This document shows, one piece after another, positions 1 to 8,688 of a DNA stretch of 28,139 bases. The stretch comes from Candidatus Helarchaeota archaeon (GTDB lineage Archaea > Asgardarchaeota > Lokiarchaeia > Helarchaeales > HEL-GB-A). The DNA is taken from NCBI GenBank assembly GCA_013375455.1, contig JABXJT010000059.1, positions 1 to 28,139 of the forward strand. Direction: 5' to 3'. Positions within the stretch are counted from its first letter, which is position 1, and each line of letters starts with the position of its first letter. The notes below the pieces were generated by a model. It saw nothing but the letters and a program-made list of their open reading frames with translations, did not search any database and was not told the DNA's origin. A program made the translations under genes and the position numbers.

Positions 1-1
1 A

Positions 2-247
2 TCTATCAAAGTACAAGCAACGGGGGACGAGGCTTTCGATGAAATAATCGACACTGTGCGCAAGAATAATGGCAAAATAAGCTATATTAAAAGTATAGAA
101 CCTACCCTTGAGGATGTATTCTTACATATCACAGGCCATGAGGTTAGAGATGAACCCAGCAACAAGATGAAGCCTCTGGGTCCTATGTCCGGACGTGGTC
201 ATAGGCCGCCTGGAGCCGGTCGTGGGCCTATAAAGAGGGGAAGGTAG
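2..247 (+). CDS. ABC transporter ATP-binding protein, C-terminal fragment
   Basis: The frame is open from the window edge, so the gene starts upstream; only about 81 codons are visible. The motif EPTLEDVFLHITG is the typical end of the accessory C-terminal region (DUF4162-like) of drug/lipid-export ABC ATPases of the CcmA/DrrA type. The nucleotide-binding motifs lie outside the window. After the family domain comes a tail of about 30 residues rich in Gly, Pro and Arg (GRGHRPP, GRGPIKRGR), which is not part of the normal domain. The stop is only 8 bases before the permease start, so the two are co-transcribed and should form one exporter. The substrate cannot be told. Confidence 0.85.
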   Translation, partial: SIKVQATGDEAFDEIIDTVRKNNGKISYIKSIEPTLEDVFLHITGHEVRDEPSNKMKPLGPMSGRGHRPPGAGRGPIKRGR

Positions 248-255
248 GTGGTCAG

Positions 256-1413
256 ATGGTGAAAATGAAACGAACATTGCGCCACAGTATGTGGATCTGC
301 TGGAAAGATTTGTTAGAATTCAGCAGGAGTAAAATGGGAATGGTTATGCTCGTGCTGATGCCTTTATTCATGATGGTGATGATGGGGTTCATATTCCCAA
401 CTGAAACCTCACTCCATAATACACCGGTGGCACTGGCGAACCTAGATGAAGGCCCGCTCGGCAATAACTTCACCTCGCAGCTGGAATTTATGAATGATCA
501 GACTGGAATGATGGTTATTCGAAATGCTACAGGCTTCGAAGAGATAAAAACGCTAATTCAGAACGATGAAATCAGTGCGGGGATCATCATATCTGAAAAT
601 TTCACAGCGGATTTACTGGCGGGAAGACAGGCCACTATCATGATCATAACGGACCAGTCGAACCCTCAAATGTCGTCCGCAATGCAAGGCATCCTGTACG
701 AGGTAATCCGAGAGCTGGGTGTGCAATATGCGAGGGGTAATTTAAATGTATCATATGCAGAAGTAGTGCCCTATAATATCCAAGTGGGGGGTATCGTTCC
801 GGGAGAACAGAACTATTTCCAGTTCATGGCACCAGGAATAATAGCGATGGTTGTGATGATGGCACTCATGACAGGCCTACCGCATGCAATCTCCTATGAG
901 AAGGATATGGGAACTTTGGATGGCATGTTGGTTGCACCGATAAATAGGCTCTCGATAATACTCGGCAAAACATTGGCACAGACGGTCAGAGGGATGATAC
1001 AAGGTGTGTTGTTACTAATTCTGGCGGTATTGCTCTTTGGCGTTACGATCCATGGAAGTCTTTTGTTGGTATTCTTACTTTTGTTCCTAATTGTGTTCAG
1101 TATCGTGGGTTTAGGGATAATGATCACCTCCTTCACGAACAACGAGCAATCAGCTTCAATGATTATGATGACCATCATGTTTCCGATGATGTTCTTCAGT
1201 GGAGTATTCTTTCCAATCGAGCAAATGCCCGGGATTATGCAGGGCATCGCGAAGTTCCTTCCCCTGACTTATGCTACCACAGCGATGAGGGATGTAATGG
1301 TATTGGGCGCTGGTCTTCCGGCAATAGCGAACGAATTAATATTCCTCGTGATCTTCGGTCTCGTCTTCTTAGTGATCTCAATTCCATTGTTCAACAGGGC
1401 GATGAAAGGGTAA
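256..1413 (+). CDS. ABC-2 type transporter permease
   Basis: This is a membrane subunit that should partner the ATPase encoded just upstream. The 385-residue protein has TM1 at about 27-47, a large external domain at about 50-185, then hydrophobic segments near 190-210, 246-264, 270-291, 300-320 and 360-378. This one-plus-five layout is typical of ABC-2 (DrrB/YhgE-like) exporters. The stretch SGVFFPIEQMPG followed by FLPLTYA is the usual ABC-2 signature before the last helix. The start ATG at 256 follows an AGGTGG-like ribosome site overlapping the end of the ATPase gene. The substrate is unknown; drug, lipid or peptide export are all possible. Confidence 0.88.
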   Translation: MVKMKRTLRHSMWICWKDLLEFSRSKMGMVMLVLMPLFMMVMMGFIFPTETSLHNTPVALANLDEGPLGNNFTSQLEFMNDQTGMMVIRNATGFEEIKTLIQNDEISAGIIISENFTADLLAGRQATIMIITDQSNPQMSSAMQGILYEVIRELGVQYARGNLNVSYAEVVPYNIQVGGIVPGEQNYFQFMAPGIIAMVVMMALMTGLPHAISYEKDMGTLDGMLVAPINRLSIILGKTLAQTVRGMIQGVLLLILAVLLFGVTIHGSLLLVFLLLFLIVFSIVGLGIMITSFTNNEQSASMIMMTIMFPMMFFSGVFFPIEQMPGIMQGIAKFLPLTYATTAMRDVMVLGAGLPAIANELIFLVIFGLVFLVISIPLFNRAMKG

Positions 1414-1451
1414 GAGTCACACTAAGAGACGAATCTCTAACTTCTTGATGA

Positions 1452-1460
1452 ATTTTAAAT
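1452..1460 (+). promoter_or_regulatory. TATA box of a probably leaderless gene
   Basis: ATTTTAAAT is centred about 26 bases before the ATG at 1482. In archaea the transcript starts about 24-28 bases after the box centre, so transcription would begin at or next to this start codon. No Shine-Dalgarno site is visible between them. Confidence 0.5.
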
Positions 1461-1475
1461 TGTAAGATAGAATTG

Positions 1476-2735
1476 ATGAAAATGGCTTTAGAAAAATATA
1501 AGAAGGAATATGAAAGGGGCAAAATTAAGCGATTAGTTGATCAGATTAAGAAAGAACGAGGCGGTCGCCAATTTACATATGGAGAAATTCCTGATACTGT
1601 TGTTACAAAACGCTATTTCCCATTAGGAAAACATTCATGGCGAACATATAAAGAATTAGGGTATGAACAATTTGTAGAAGCACTTTTACCGAGTGTCTCG
1701 GACGCTCTGATTTACGATGTTTTCAAAATAAGGCTCGATGACGCCCTTCATTCGGCACAGCAAGTAATTAGTGGCGAATTTAAGCACCCCGAGAAGTCTA
1801 TTGTGTGGTCAATATATCCCCCCGTTGTCCCATTAAGAGGTGATTTAGCTCAAGGAACAAACAAACTCATTTATGGCGAATCAATAGATATTTCATTCAC
1901 CAGTATTTTGGATACTTCAAACGAAATCTATTTTATACTCAACGGGCATCTTGAAGATGGCATTCCAGTCGATTGGTGGCTTGTCGGTCCCCAAGATGAG
2001 CTACTTGAACGAAGACATCAAAAACTCGGAGTTAAACTTAAAGATTTGCCGAAAAAAATTAAGACCAATGCCAATTTAGGTTTTCGTTGCATAGACATAT
2101 TAAGAGATGTTCGGAACGAGAGAACCCCTCAGTGGGCATCTAGCCCCTATAACGTGGCAATAGTTAACATTTCATCCATTCTGAGCTTTTTCGTTGAGCC
2201 ATCCGTCTGGGAGATTGGTGGAATGCTTTATGATGGCATAAATTCGAAACGTGTTTATGGTATGCCAGATAGTTGGTTCTCATACGTACCGTGGCCCCCC
2301 TTTTTTTCTATGTTAATGTATTTATCACGACCAGATTTTATGGTCCGATTGATTGGACTCATAACGAATCATAAATTGGTCATTCAATTGTTTGAGGAAG
2401 AAGTTCAATCGTATGTGAAAGATTTAGAGCCCGAATTATATGAAGAATATTTTATCGGAGTACATTCAGAAGGGGCATATTGGCCATTGCAGAGTTTGGG
2501 GTGTAAACCACCAGATTTAAAAAATAAAAAAACTTACTTAGATGAAGACGCATTATGTAGATGGGAATACCCAGAAGGCGAAAGAATAACACCTGAACAC
2601 TTAGGAATGACCATCGAAGAATTTACTAGGGGGATTTATCTTGACATTTCTCATGAAACAGTTCCTTGGAGCATCGATCCTAAAGAACAAATCATATCTA
2701 CGGGATGGGGGACTAAATTAAAATTTGTAAAATGA
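1476..2735 (+). CDS. Hypothetical protein, soluble, about 419 residues
   Basis: I do not recognise this protein. It has no signal peptide, no clear membrane helix and no cysteine cluster. The N-terminus is lysine-rich and helical (ALEKYKKEYERGKIKRL). The middle holds many Trp/Pro residues (VDWWLVGPQD, YVPWPPFF) and the C-terminus is acidic and aromatic (CRWEYPEGERITPEHLG). The frame can begin at TTG 1473, ATG 1476 or ATG 1482. The TATA box centred near 1456 favours 1482 as a leaderless start. It is separated from the upstream permease by 59 bases and has its own promoter. It converges with the oxidoreductase gene, with only 18 bases between the two stop codons. Confidence 0.7.
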   Translation: MKMALEKYKKEYERGKIKRLVDQIKKERGGRQFTYGEIPDTVVTKRYFPLGKHSWRTYKELGYEQFVEALLPSVSDALIYDVFKIRLDDALHSAQQVISGEFKHPEKSIVWSIYPPVVPLRGDLAQGTNKLIYGESIDISFTSILDTSNEIYFILNGHLEDGIPVDWWLVGPQDELLERRHQKLGVKLKDLPKKIKTNANLGFRCIDILRDVRNERTPQWASSPYNVAIVNISSILSFFVEPSVWEIGGMLYDGINSKRVYGMPDSWFSYVPWPPFFSMLMYLSRPDFMVRLIGLITNHKLVIQLFEEEVQSYVKDLEPELYEEYFIGVHSEGAYWPLQSLGCKPPDLKNKKTYLDEDALCRWEYPEGERITPEHLGMTIEEFTRGIYLDISHETVPWSIDPKEQIISTGWGTKLKFVK

Positions 2736-2753
2736 ACAGACTTCGAGGATTCA

Positions 2754-4277
2754 TTATTTAACTCTTATTTTAATATGCTTCCCCCCTGATTTGGGAAACT
2801 CTTGCTGAATCATATTAAATACGTTAATACCACTATTCAGTGCCATTTGGGTACCAATCCCATGAACATTCGTGCCTGCCGTATCGCCTGCAACATATAA
2901 TCCTTCAATATTTGGAATTTTCGAAGAGATACGCTTTTCACCAGATTGATCAACGGTTAAAGCGGTACCTTCAACTGGAGCTTCTGATTTTCCAGTAGCT
3001 TTAATAATATCCAACGGTGTCGTAACATCGAGAAAATCGAGATATTTTTCAAATTCTGGATAAAATTCCAAAATTAAATCCCAGTACCGGTCAACCCAAG
3101 GTTTCCAGCTTTTTCCTTCTGATAATTTCGGAGGAGCAATTCCCCCTAGTATCATTAATTGCTTTCCTTTTGGAGCAAGGGAGGGATCCATATTAGACGG
3201 AATGGGACTCATGAAGGCTGCTTCTTTAGGTATTTCTCCCCGATCCACCGATTTCCAGACTTCTTTGAGCGTATCTTCAGTAATTTCTTCTTCTGTAGTA
3301 TAAAATAAATGCACTGCATCATAGTCAGTAATAATCGGCTTCTTTAATGCAACTTTAAATGTTATAGAACTATATGAGGGTGTTAAATTCATTACCTGGT
3401 TAATATACTTGTTATCGAGTTGAGATTTATCACTTAGGAGATTCAGAATTGTTGGTTTTATCCCTGCATTGCTCACCACAATCGGCGCTTTTATGAGGGT
3501 TTCGTCGGAGAGTAGAACTCCTTCTACCTTCGCATCGTTAAGTAAAATTTTCTTTACCCTCATATTGGTAGCTACTTTTCCATTTTCCTTTTCCACTATT
3601 CTTCCATAACCATTCGGTATGGCAATTGCCCCCCCGTATGGATAAGCAAGTCCTTCACTTCCTTGAGTCATGGTATAGAGGAATTCTCCTGCAGATGCGA
3701 TGTAATGCGGGATGGCAAACATAATTCCACAGAAATATCCAAAGAGTCCATGAACCTTGGGTGAGGTACTGAATTGATCAAGCCAATCCGAAACAGAGAT
3801 ATGCATGAGTTCATAGCATTCCTTTTTTCTCGTCTTCATTATTTCTCCGAAGATTCGGAAGATCTCTGCCGCATCTTTTTCACTTGCCCCAAGAGTTATA
3901 AGGAATTTTTCGTAAGCCCTGAGATTGTCTGCTCCTGTAGACCGTTCCTGGATTGCAGAAGATGGTGGAAGATCTCGTGTCGCCATGATTGTTCTAGACC
4001 CTAATTCCGTGTAAAATTTTATTTCGTCAGGGTGCCCTGTTTTTTTTAAGACCTTTTTAAAAACGGTACTTCCAGCGAACATGTGAACGGCTACGTCAAT
4101 AGTATATCCATTTTTATAATATGAGCTGCAAGCGCCCCCCAACCGTTCATTCTTTTCTAGCAGGAGGGTATCATAACCAGCTGCAGCCAATAACGCAGCG
4201 CAACCACTACCTCCCACACCACTTCCGATTATAATAACGTCATACTTTTCTTTTATATTGGGGGTCATAACCTTCAC
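2754..4277 (-). CDS. FAD-dependent oxidoreductase, phytoene desaturase/CrtI-like
   Basis: This is a flavoprotein of the amine-oxidase/CrtI superfamily, 507 residues, close to the usual family length. The N-terminal dinucleotide-binding fold is clear: VIIIGSGVGGSGCAALLAA near residue 14, then the acidic end of the second strand (LLEKNERLGGACSS). The C-terminal FAD motif is IEGLYVAGDTAGTNVHGIG, typical of CrtI-type desaturases and related retinol saturase-like enzymes. In archaea such proteins often saturate or desaturate isoprenoid chains (for example geranylgeranyl groups of lipids or quinones), but the substrate here is inference. The start can be GTG 4277 or ATG 4268. A TATA-like TTTATAAAAAT at about 4301-4311 fits a very short leader. 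Confidence 0.85.
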   Translation of the reverse strand: MKVMTPNIKEKYDVIIIGSGVGGSGCAALLAAAGYDTLLLEKNERLGGACSSYYKNGYTIDVAVHMFAGSTVFKKVLKKTGHPDEIKFYTELGSRTIMATRDLPPSSAIQERSTGADNLRAYEKFLITLGASEKDAAEIFRIFGEIMKTRKKECYELMHISVSDWLDQFSTSPKVHGLFGYFCGIMFAIPHYIASAGEFLYTMTQGSEGLAYPYGGAIAIPNGYGRIVEKENGKVATNMRVKKILLNDAKVEGVLLSDETLIKAPIVVSNAGIKPTILNLLSDKSQLDNKYINQVMNLTPSYSSITFKVALKKPIITDYDAVHLFYTTEEEITEDTLKEVWKSVDRGEIPKEAAFMSPIPSNMDPSLAPKGKQLMILGGIAPPKLSEGKSWKPWVDRYWDLILEFYPEFEKYLDFLDVTTPLDIIKATGKSEAPVEGTALTVDQSGEKRISSKIPNIEGLYVAGDTAGTNVHGIGTQMALNSGINVFNMIQQEFPKSGGKHIKIRVK

Positions 4278-4386
4278 TCAAATATAAAGAACAAGTTTAT
4301 TTTTATAAAGAGATCTCTGAAAGGAAAAGGATGGCTCAGACTGCACGATTTTTGGATGCAATAAATTATTTTTAAAGTATTAGAAG

Positions 4387-6348
4387 TCAATGAATTAATT
4401 CGCTTATGATACGAGCAGATTTACTCACTTCGCTATCAAAATCATGATATAACTCAGAGATCTTATCCTTCCCTCTCTGGTCGATGAGATGTGGATTTTT
4501 TCTAAGGATGAATTTATAAAGATCAAGGGAAGCTCGTCTGACTCGTTTATCCAAATCAGAAAATCGGTCGATGATTTTGTTAACCCCTTTCTGATTAGGG
4601 ATGTGAGACATTTTTTCAAGGATGAATTTGTAAAGATCAAGTGCAGCTCGCCTAATATATTTATTCTGATCAGAGAATCGGTCAAGAATCTTGTCAATCC
4701 CAGTCTGGTCGATAAACCGTGGAACTTTATCTATGATTTCTCTATAAGCATTAAGAGCTTTTTCTCTGACATATTTATCTGGATGAGAGAAAAGGAGGAG
4801 GATTTTATTAATATGTGACTGTCTTATAAGCTGTGGAGTCTTTTCAAGAACTGATAAAAATGTTTTAATTACGTCATCTTTCGTATATGTCATCACGTCC
4901 AAGAACTCTATGAGAATTTTATTGAACTCTATCTGATTTATAAGATGGTTGGTATATTCAAAAGCTGTTTGATAGGTTTTAAGTGCCGCTACTTTCACAC
5001 TCCGATCCTGATCTAAGAACAAGGTGAAAATTCTATCGATCGCGTCTTTCTTGATCAAACATGGCGTTTTTTCAATGGCTAATCTGTAAGTTTCGAGTGC
5101 AATTCGTCTTATACTCGCATCTTTGCTAGAGAGTTGGTCTAAAATATTGCTAATCCCAGTTTGGTTGATGAATTGTGGCGTAAAATTCAAGAGAGGCTTA
5201 CAAGCTTGAAGAACAGTTTCTCTAACATTTTTATCTGAGTCCAAGAGTAGGTCAAATAGCTTGGTGGCCGCTTCTTGATTAAAAAATTGTGGTCCTTTTT
5301 CAAGCGCAGAATGTAAAGATTTGACGGCTAATTGTCTTATTTGTGAATTTTCATCTTCAAACATATCAAAGATTATTGGGAGGATCGTACCAATTAATTG
5401 GGGCGTTTTTTCGAGGGCCATCTCATAAGCCCTGATCGATTCTTTGCTGACTTCGTTATTTGGACTCTTAAAATTTCGAAAAATATATGGAAGCAGGTTA
5501 ATATCTTTTTTAGCGAGTTTTTCAAGCGGGTGATATTTATTAAACCTGTGCATATATGAGCACAGGTTTTTAACTAAGACCAATATCTGGTTTTCACTGA
5601 TGTAGCTTCCCTCAGCTATACTCCTCTCAATCCAAGAGATTAACCCGCGTTCATACAGAGATTTAGCTTGAGGAATCAACCAATCTGCTTCACTTGAGAA
5701 CCTGCTTGTTATCTGCCCAAGCATTTGATCAACTATCCTGCCTGAGAAAACTTCAACCGCCGTCCAAACATCAACATCAAAATCGCTGTAGAAATTCGGA
5801 TTTTGTTTTCGCATGTAATCATCAATATTCCAAAAGCAAGTAAGGAACTGCTGATAAGTTGTAATCTTCGCGGCTTTCTCTTGACCTAATAGCTCAGCAG
5901 TTTCGGGATCAATGAATAAACCACGATGTATCACGCATAAGTCATCCAAAACTTTACCTTGGATTTCCTCTCCAATTTTCCTTAGTATTACAGGTAGTAC
6001 CCTGAGAGAGTGTTTATCCCTAACCAACCCCATTCGATATTCTATATCCTCATCTTTCTGATTTTTTCCATAGAAGAAATTTGGTGTCAGGATCATTGAG
6101 GTGGCGAGACCTTGAACTGAAGTAACCTCATTCCCAAATCTAATTTGATTGTTGTAGGCAGTTGCCCACTTATCTCTCTCCTCTTCATAACCAGAAATGA
6201 CCACGAATTCGGAGGGAATTCCATCTAGGAGCACTTCAGTCTTGATCTCGCCAACTATTGTTTGAAGATAGACATTGACTTCATTAGATTGAATGAATTT
6301 ATCAAAAGGACCCTCTAAGCTCTTCAAAAAATATTGATACCTAGTCAT
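4387..6348 (-). CDS. HEAT-repeat protein with unique N-terminal domain
   Basis: The 653-residue protein has two parts. Residues 1 to about 270 form a domain I do not recognise, with no catalytic motif visible. The rest is a solenoid of about nine to ten units of 38 residues with the pattern EKTPxLIxQxGIxKILxxFSDxDKxVRxAALxxYKxIL. Each unit is two helices with the Asp and Arg/Val positions typical of HEAT/armadillo repeats, so it is a protein-binding scaffold. The last units are nearly identical in protein and DNA, pointing to recent unit duplication. It has no signal peptide or membrane helix, so it is cytosolic. The partner is unknown. A box CTTATTAATC about 27 bases upstream fits a near-leaderless transcript. 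Confidence 0.85.
   Translation of the reverse strand: MTRYQYFLKSLEGPFDKFIQSNEVNVYLQTIVGEIKTEVLLDGIPSEFVVISGYEEERDKWATAYNNQIRFGNEVTSVQGLATSMILTPNFFYGKNQKDEDIEYRMGLVRDKHSLRVLPVILRKIGEEIQGKVLDDLCVIHRGLFIDPETAELLGQEKAAKITTYQQFLTCFWNIDDYMRKQNPNFYSDFDVDVWTAVEVFSGRIVDQMLGQITSRFSSEADWLIPQAKSLYERGLISWIERSIAEGSYISENQILVLVKNLCSYMHRFNKYHPLEKLAKKDINLLPYIFRNFKSPNNEVSKESIRAYEMALEKTPQLIGTILPIIFDMFEDENSQIRQLAVKSLHSALEKGPQFFNQEAATKLFDLLLDSDKNVRETVLQACKPLLNFTPQFINQTGISNILDQLSSKDASIRRIALETYRLAIEKTPCLIKKDAIDRIFTLFLDQDRSVKVAALKTYQTAFEYTNHLINQIEFNKILIEFLDVMTYTKDDVIKTFLSVLEKTPQLIRQSHINKILLLFSHPDKYVREKALNAYREIIDKVPRFIDQTGIDKILDRFSDQNKYIRRAALDLYKFILEKMSHIPNQKGVNKIIDRFSDLDKRVRRASLDLYKFILRKNPHLIDQRGKDKISELYHDFDSEVSKSARIISELIH
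4490..4720 (-). repeat. 114-bp tandem coding repeat (HEAT units)
   Basis: Two adjoining 114-base units are strongly similar at DNA level; both contain AAGGATGAATTT followed by GTAAAGATCAAG or TATAAAGATCAAG. They encode the 38-residue HEAT units at the C-terminal end of the protein. More diverged copies continue up to about 5500. Confidence 0.75.
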
Positions 6349-6483
6349 TTCTGTTTATCATTTAGCAACGGTGATTAATAAGGATGATGAATTACCGATC
6401 TCTCGTAATTTTAACTTTATCAACTATATATTCTATAAAAATGAAAAAAAGTGGAGTAGATTTATTAAATCACCTAATGCACT

Positions 6484-8688
6484 CTATAAATTATTTAAAA
6501 TTGTATCAATTTTCTTATTTAGTTGGGTATTTAGTTTGTGCATTAATTCTTTTCTGTATAGGAGGGTGGTCGTCCCAATCATTACGACATTTGAAAATTT
6601 TTCAATTATTTTCATCCATAAATTAATTGCATGTGTAATGCTGAAAGTTCCTACACCTTTTTGAAGCATTGCTAACATTGGATCTACTTCTTCACCCATT
6701 AATGCCTTTCTTGTAAAAATAAAATCAGTTAGAATGCTCGGGATTTTTCTGGCGGTTGTTCTATCAACTGTAATAATCTTTATGGGTTCTGAATTCTCCA
6801 AACTACCAACCTCGATCATCCACAACTCATGAAAATCTGACTTAATTACGACCTTTTCTCCAACCATTTTATCATAGTGCCTTTTAAAGAATTCTCCAAC
6901 CGTTTCGCTAGCTGTTGCCCTTGTCTCATCACTTAGAATAATGCTAATTGCTTTATTTAGAGCAAATTGTAAAATTTCTTGTAGATTTTTATCGTTTATT
7001 TTTTTATCTCTGATATCTTGAAGGAATTTATCCATTTTCTCCGGCTCAAAATAATGGAGGCTGTTGATCACTGAAGCCGTTGTTTGCAGCCAGAACATTG
7101 CGCCCATTCCTAAACCACCACTTAGAACCCCACTACTAGATGGATCAAAAGGTTGCTTCTCTACAGTTTCAGGTCGCACTCCACGCCCTCGATTCATCAA
7201 ATTATAAGGGTCAATGAGCGTCTTGAATTTCTTTAAGAGGTAGAAGAAACCTGGAATTAAGATAGGTCCGATAGTTTCGAAAATTTCCCCATTTGAATAG
7301 AAGTAATACTGGATTCCATTCATCTTAACGAACATCGTATCGATCATAGGTTTGCCGATGCCAATGAACGTCTTGATGTTATCCAGCATCTTATTGGGGT
7401 CAGGATCGAATTCAAGATCCATCTCCTGGAGCACGGAATGTCCATCGTCCACTAGCTGTAAGTAGCAACAGGTCTCATATAAGGGTCCCCCAATCTTTGT
7501 TATCCAATCTTTCATATAAGCCCACATCGCACCTGCATCCCTCAAGGAAAAGAAAGGACAATGAGGTGCAAACCCCCCATGAGTTCTCAAGATGCGTACG
7601 GATTGGTACATGAAATCGTGGAGCTTTCGCGGCTCTTGCACGTAGCCAAACTCCTGATCTTCTTCGGTAATGACTTTACTCCCGGATAACGCGGGTGCCA
7701 TAAAGTCCATCATTTCAGAATACAAGCTCACTGAAAAGCCAGGCTTATTCTTGTACATTTTCTTAATCTTCTTCACGTGATAGTCAAAATCACGTTTCGT
7801 ACCCTCGAGAAACTGTATGACGAACCCTTCAATGGGTTGTTTTTCTAACCATAGAAAATGCTCTTCGCGCGATTTAGCAAATAGAAACACGAGATATGGC
7901 CACCGAACCATCATCCCATTAGAATAACCCATCCTGACTAACTTGGTCATTTCCCCAAACAAAGTATCCAAGTCCCCTCCAATGGATAACAATTCGTGAT
8001 ACCGAAGTTTGGGATATAACTTTACCTTGATCTTCGTGATCACGCCGACTGTCCCGAATCCTCCTAGGAATAACCCCATCAAGTCCGGGCCAGGACCGTG
8101 CGCAAAATTCGCGGAATGAGAACCTTTTCCGTGGGCAAATGAGCCGAGTTTCAACAAATCGCCATTGGGTAGGATGATTTCCATTCCTATAATCTGATTA
8201 TCCCCGAGTCCGTATTTTCCGGCATAATGCCCAATGCCGCGGGTACCGCACACGTTTGCAATGACTTTCACTGAATGAGGTCCGCTAGGCACGACAATAA
8301 ACATCCCACGATTCCAAGCTTCAATTTGTAGCTGTCCGTAAGTCACTCCTGGCCCCACAATCGCTGTCATATTCTTCTCGTCGAATTCATAAATCTCATT
8401 CATCCGTTTCAAATCAAGGATTATGCCCCCGTGTAAGGGAATCACCAGTCCGCCCATGTTAGCTCCAGTTCCTTTTGGAATGACTGGAATTTTATATTTT
8501 GTCGCGAATCTCATTAGTTCTTGGATCTGTTCCTTTGATTCTGGCGCAACTACATATTCTGGGCCCTTTGTAGTTAATACTTGATCTCGAGAATAGCCAA
8601 TACAGATAGCTTCGTCGTTCGTCGCGTAGTTTTCTCCCACGATTTGTTGCAACTGTTTTAAAATCTCATCTTTTCCTTGGACTAACAT
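6484..8688 (-). CDS. GlcD-like FAD-linked oxidase with SCP2-like C-terminal extension
   Basis: This is a flavoprotein dehydrogenase of the VAO/PCMH family, the GlcD/D-lactate dehydrogenase type. The FAD domain is at about 40-225: VVAPESKEQIQELMRFA, IPKGTGANMGG (pyrophosphate loop), GPGVTYGQL and GGFGTVGVITKIKVKLYP. The substrate domain ends near LIDPYNLMNRG (about 490-501), where normal GlcD proteins stop. About 230 further residues follow; residues 540-700, with VDPMLAMLQKGVGTFSITHA, resemble an SCP2 lipid-binding fold (inference). Its ATG overlaps the last codons of the CCG protein gene, and GGAGGGG inside that gene is its ribosome site, so translation is coupled. It probably passes electrons from an oxidised hydroxy-acid to the CCG partner. 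Confidence 0.87.
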   Translation of the reverse strand: MLVQGKDEILKQLQQIVGENYATNDEAICIGYSRDQVLTTKGPEYVVAPESKEQIQELMRFATKYKIPVIPKGTGANMGGLVIPLHGGIILDLKRMNEIYEFDEKNMTAIVGPGVTYGQLQIEAWNRGMFIVVPSGPHSVKVIANVCGTRGIGHYAGKYGLGDNQIIGMEIILPNGDLLKLGSFAHGKGSHSANFAHGPGPDLMGLFLGGFGTVGVITKIKVKLYPKLRYHELLSIGGDLDTLFGEMTKLVRMGYSNGMMVRWPYLVFLFAKSREEHFLWLEKQPIEGFVIQFLEGTKRDFDYHVKKIKKMYKNKPGFSVSLYSEMMDFMAPALSGSKVITEEDQEFGYVQEPRKLHDFMYQSVRILRTHGGFAPHCPFFSLRDAGAMWAYMKDWITKIGGPLYETCCYLQLVDDGHSVLQEMDLEFDPDPNKMLDNIKTFIGIGKPMIDTMFVKMNGIQYYFYSNGEIFETIGPILIPGFFYLLKKFKTLIDPYNLMNRGRGVRPETVEKQPFDPSSSGVLSGGLGMGAMFWLQTTASVINSLHYFEPEKMDKFLQDIRDKKINDKNLQEILQFALNKAISIILSDETRATASETVGEFFKRHYDKMVGEKVVIKSDFHELWMIEVGSLENSEPIKIITVDRTTARKIPSILTDFIFTRKALMGEEVDPMLAMLQKGVGTFSITHAINLWMKIIEKFSNVVMIGTTTLLYRKELMHKLNTQLNKKIDTILNNL

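Noticed and set aside
4489..4818. Plus-strand and second minus-frame reading frames in the HEAT gene
   Set aside because: They repeat with the same 114-base period as the HEAT units, so they are shadows of the coding repeat.
4490..5520. CRISPR-like periodic repeat
   Set aside because: The period is 114 bases with no constant repeat and variable spacer; it is the HEAT coding repeat.
6371..6664. Plus-strand frames near the 3' end of the GlcD-like gene
   Set aside because: Mostly antisense to the C-terminal domain of the oxidase, with low-complexity AT-rich composition and no ribosome site.
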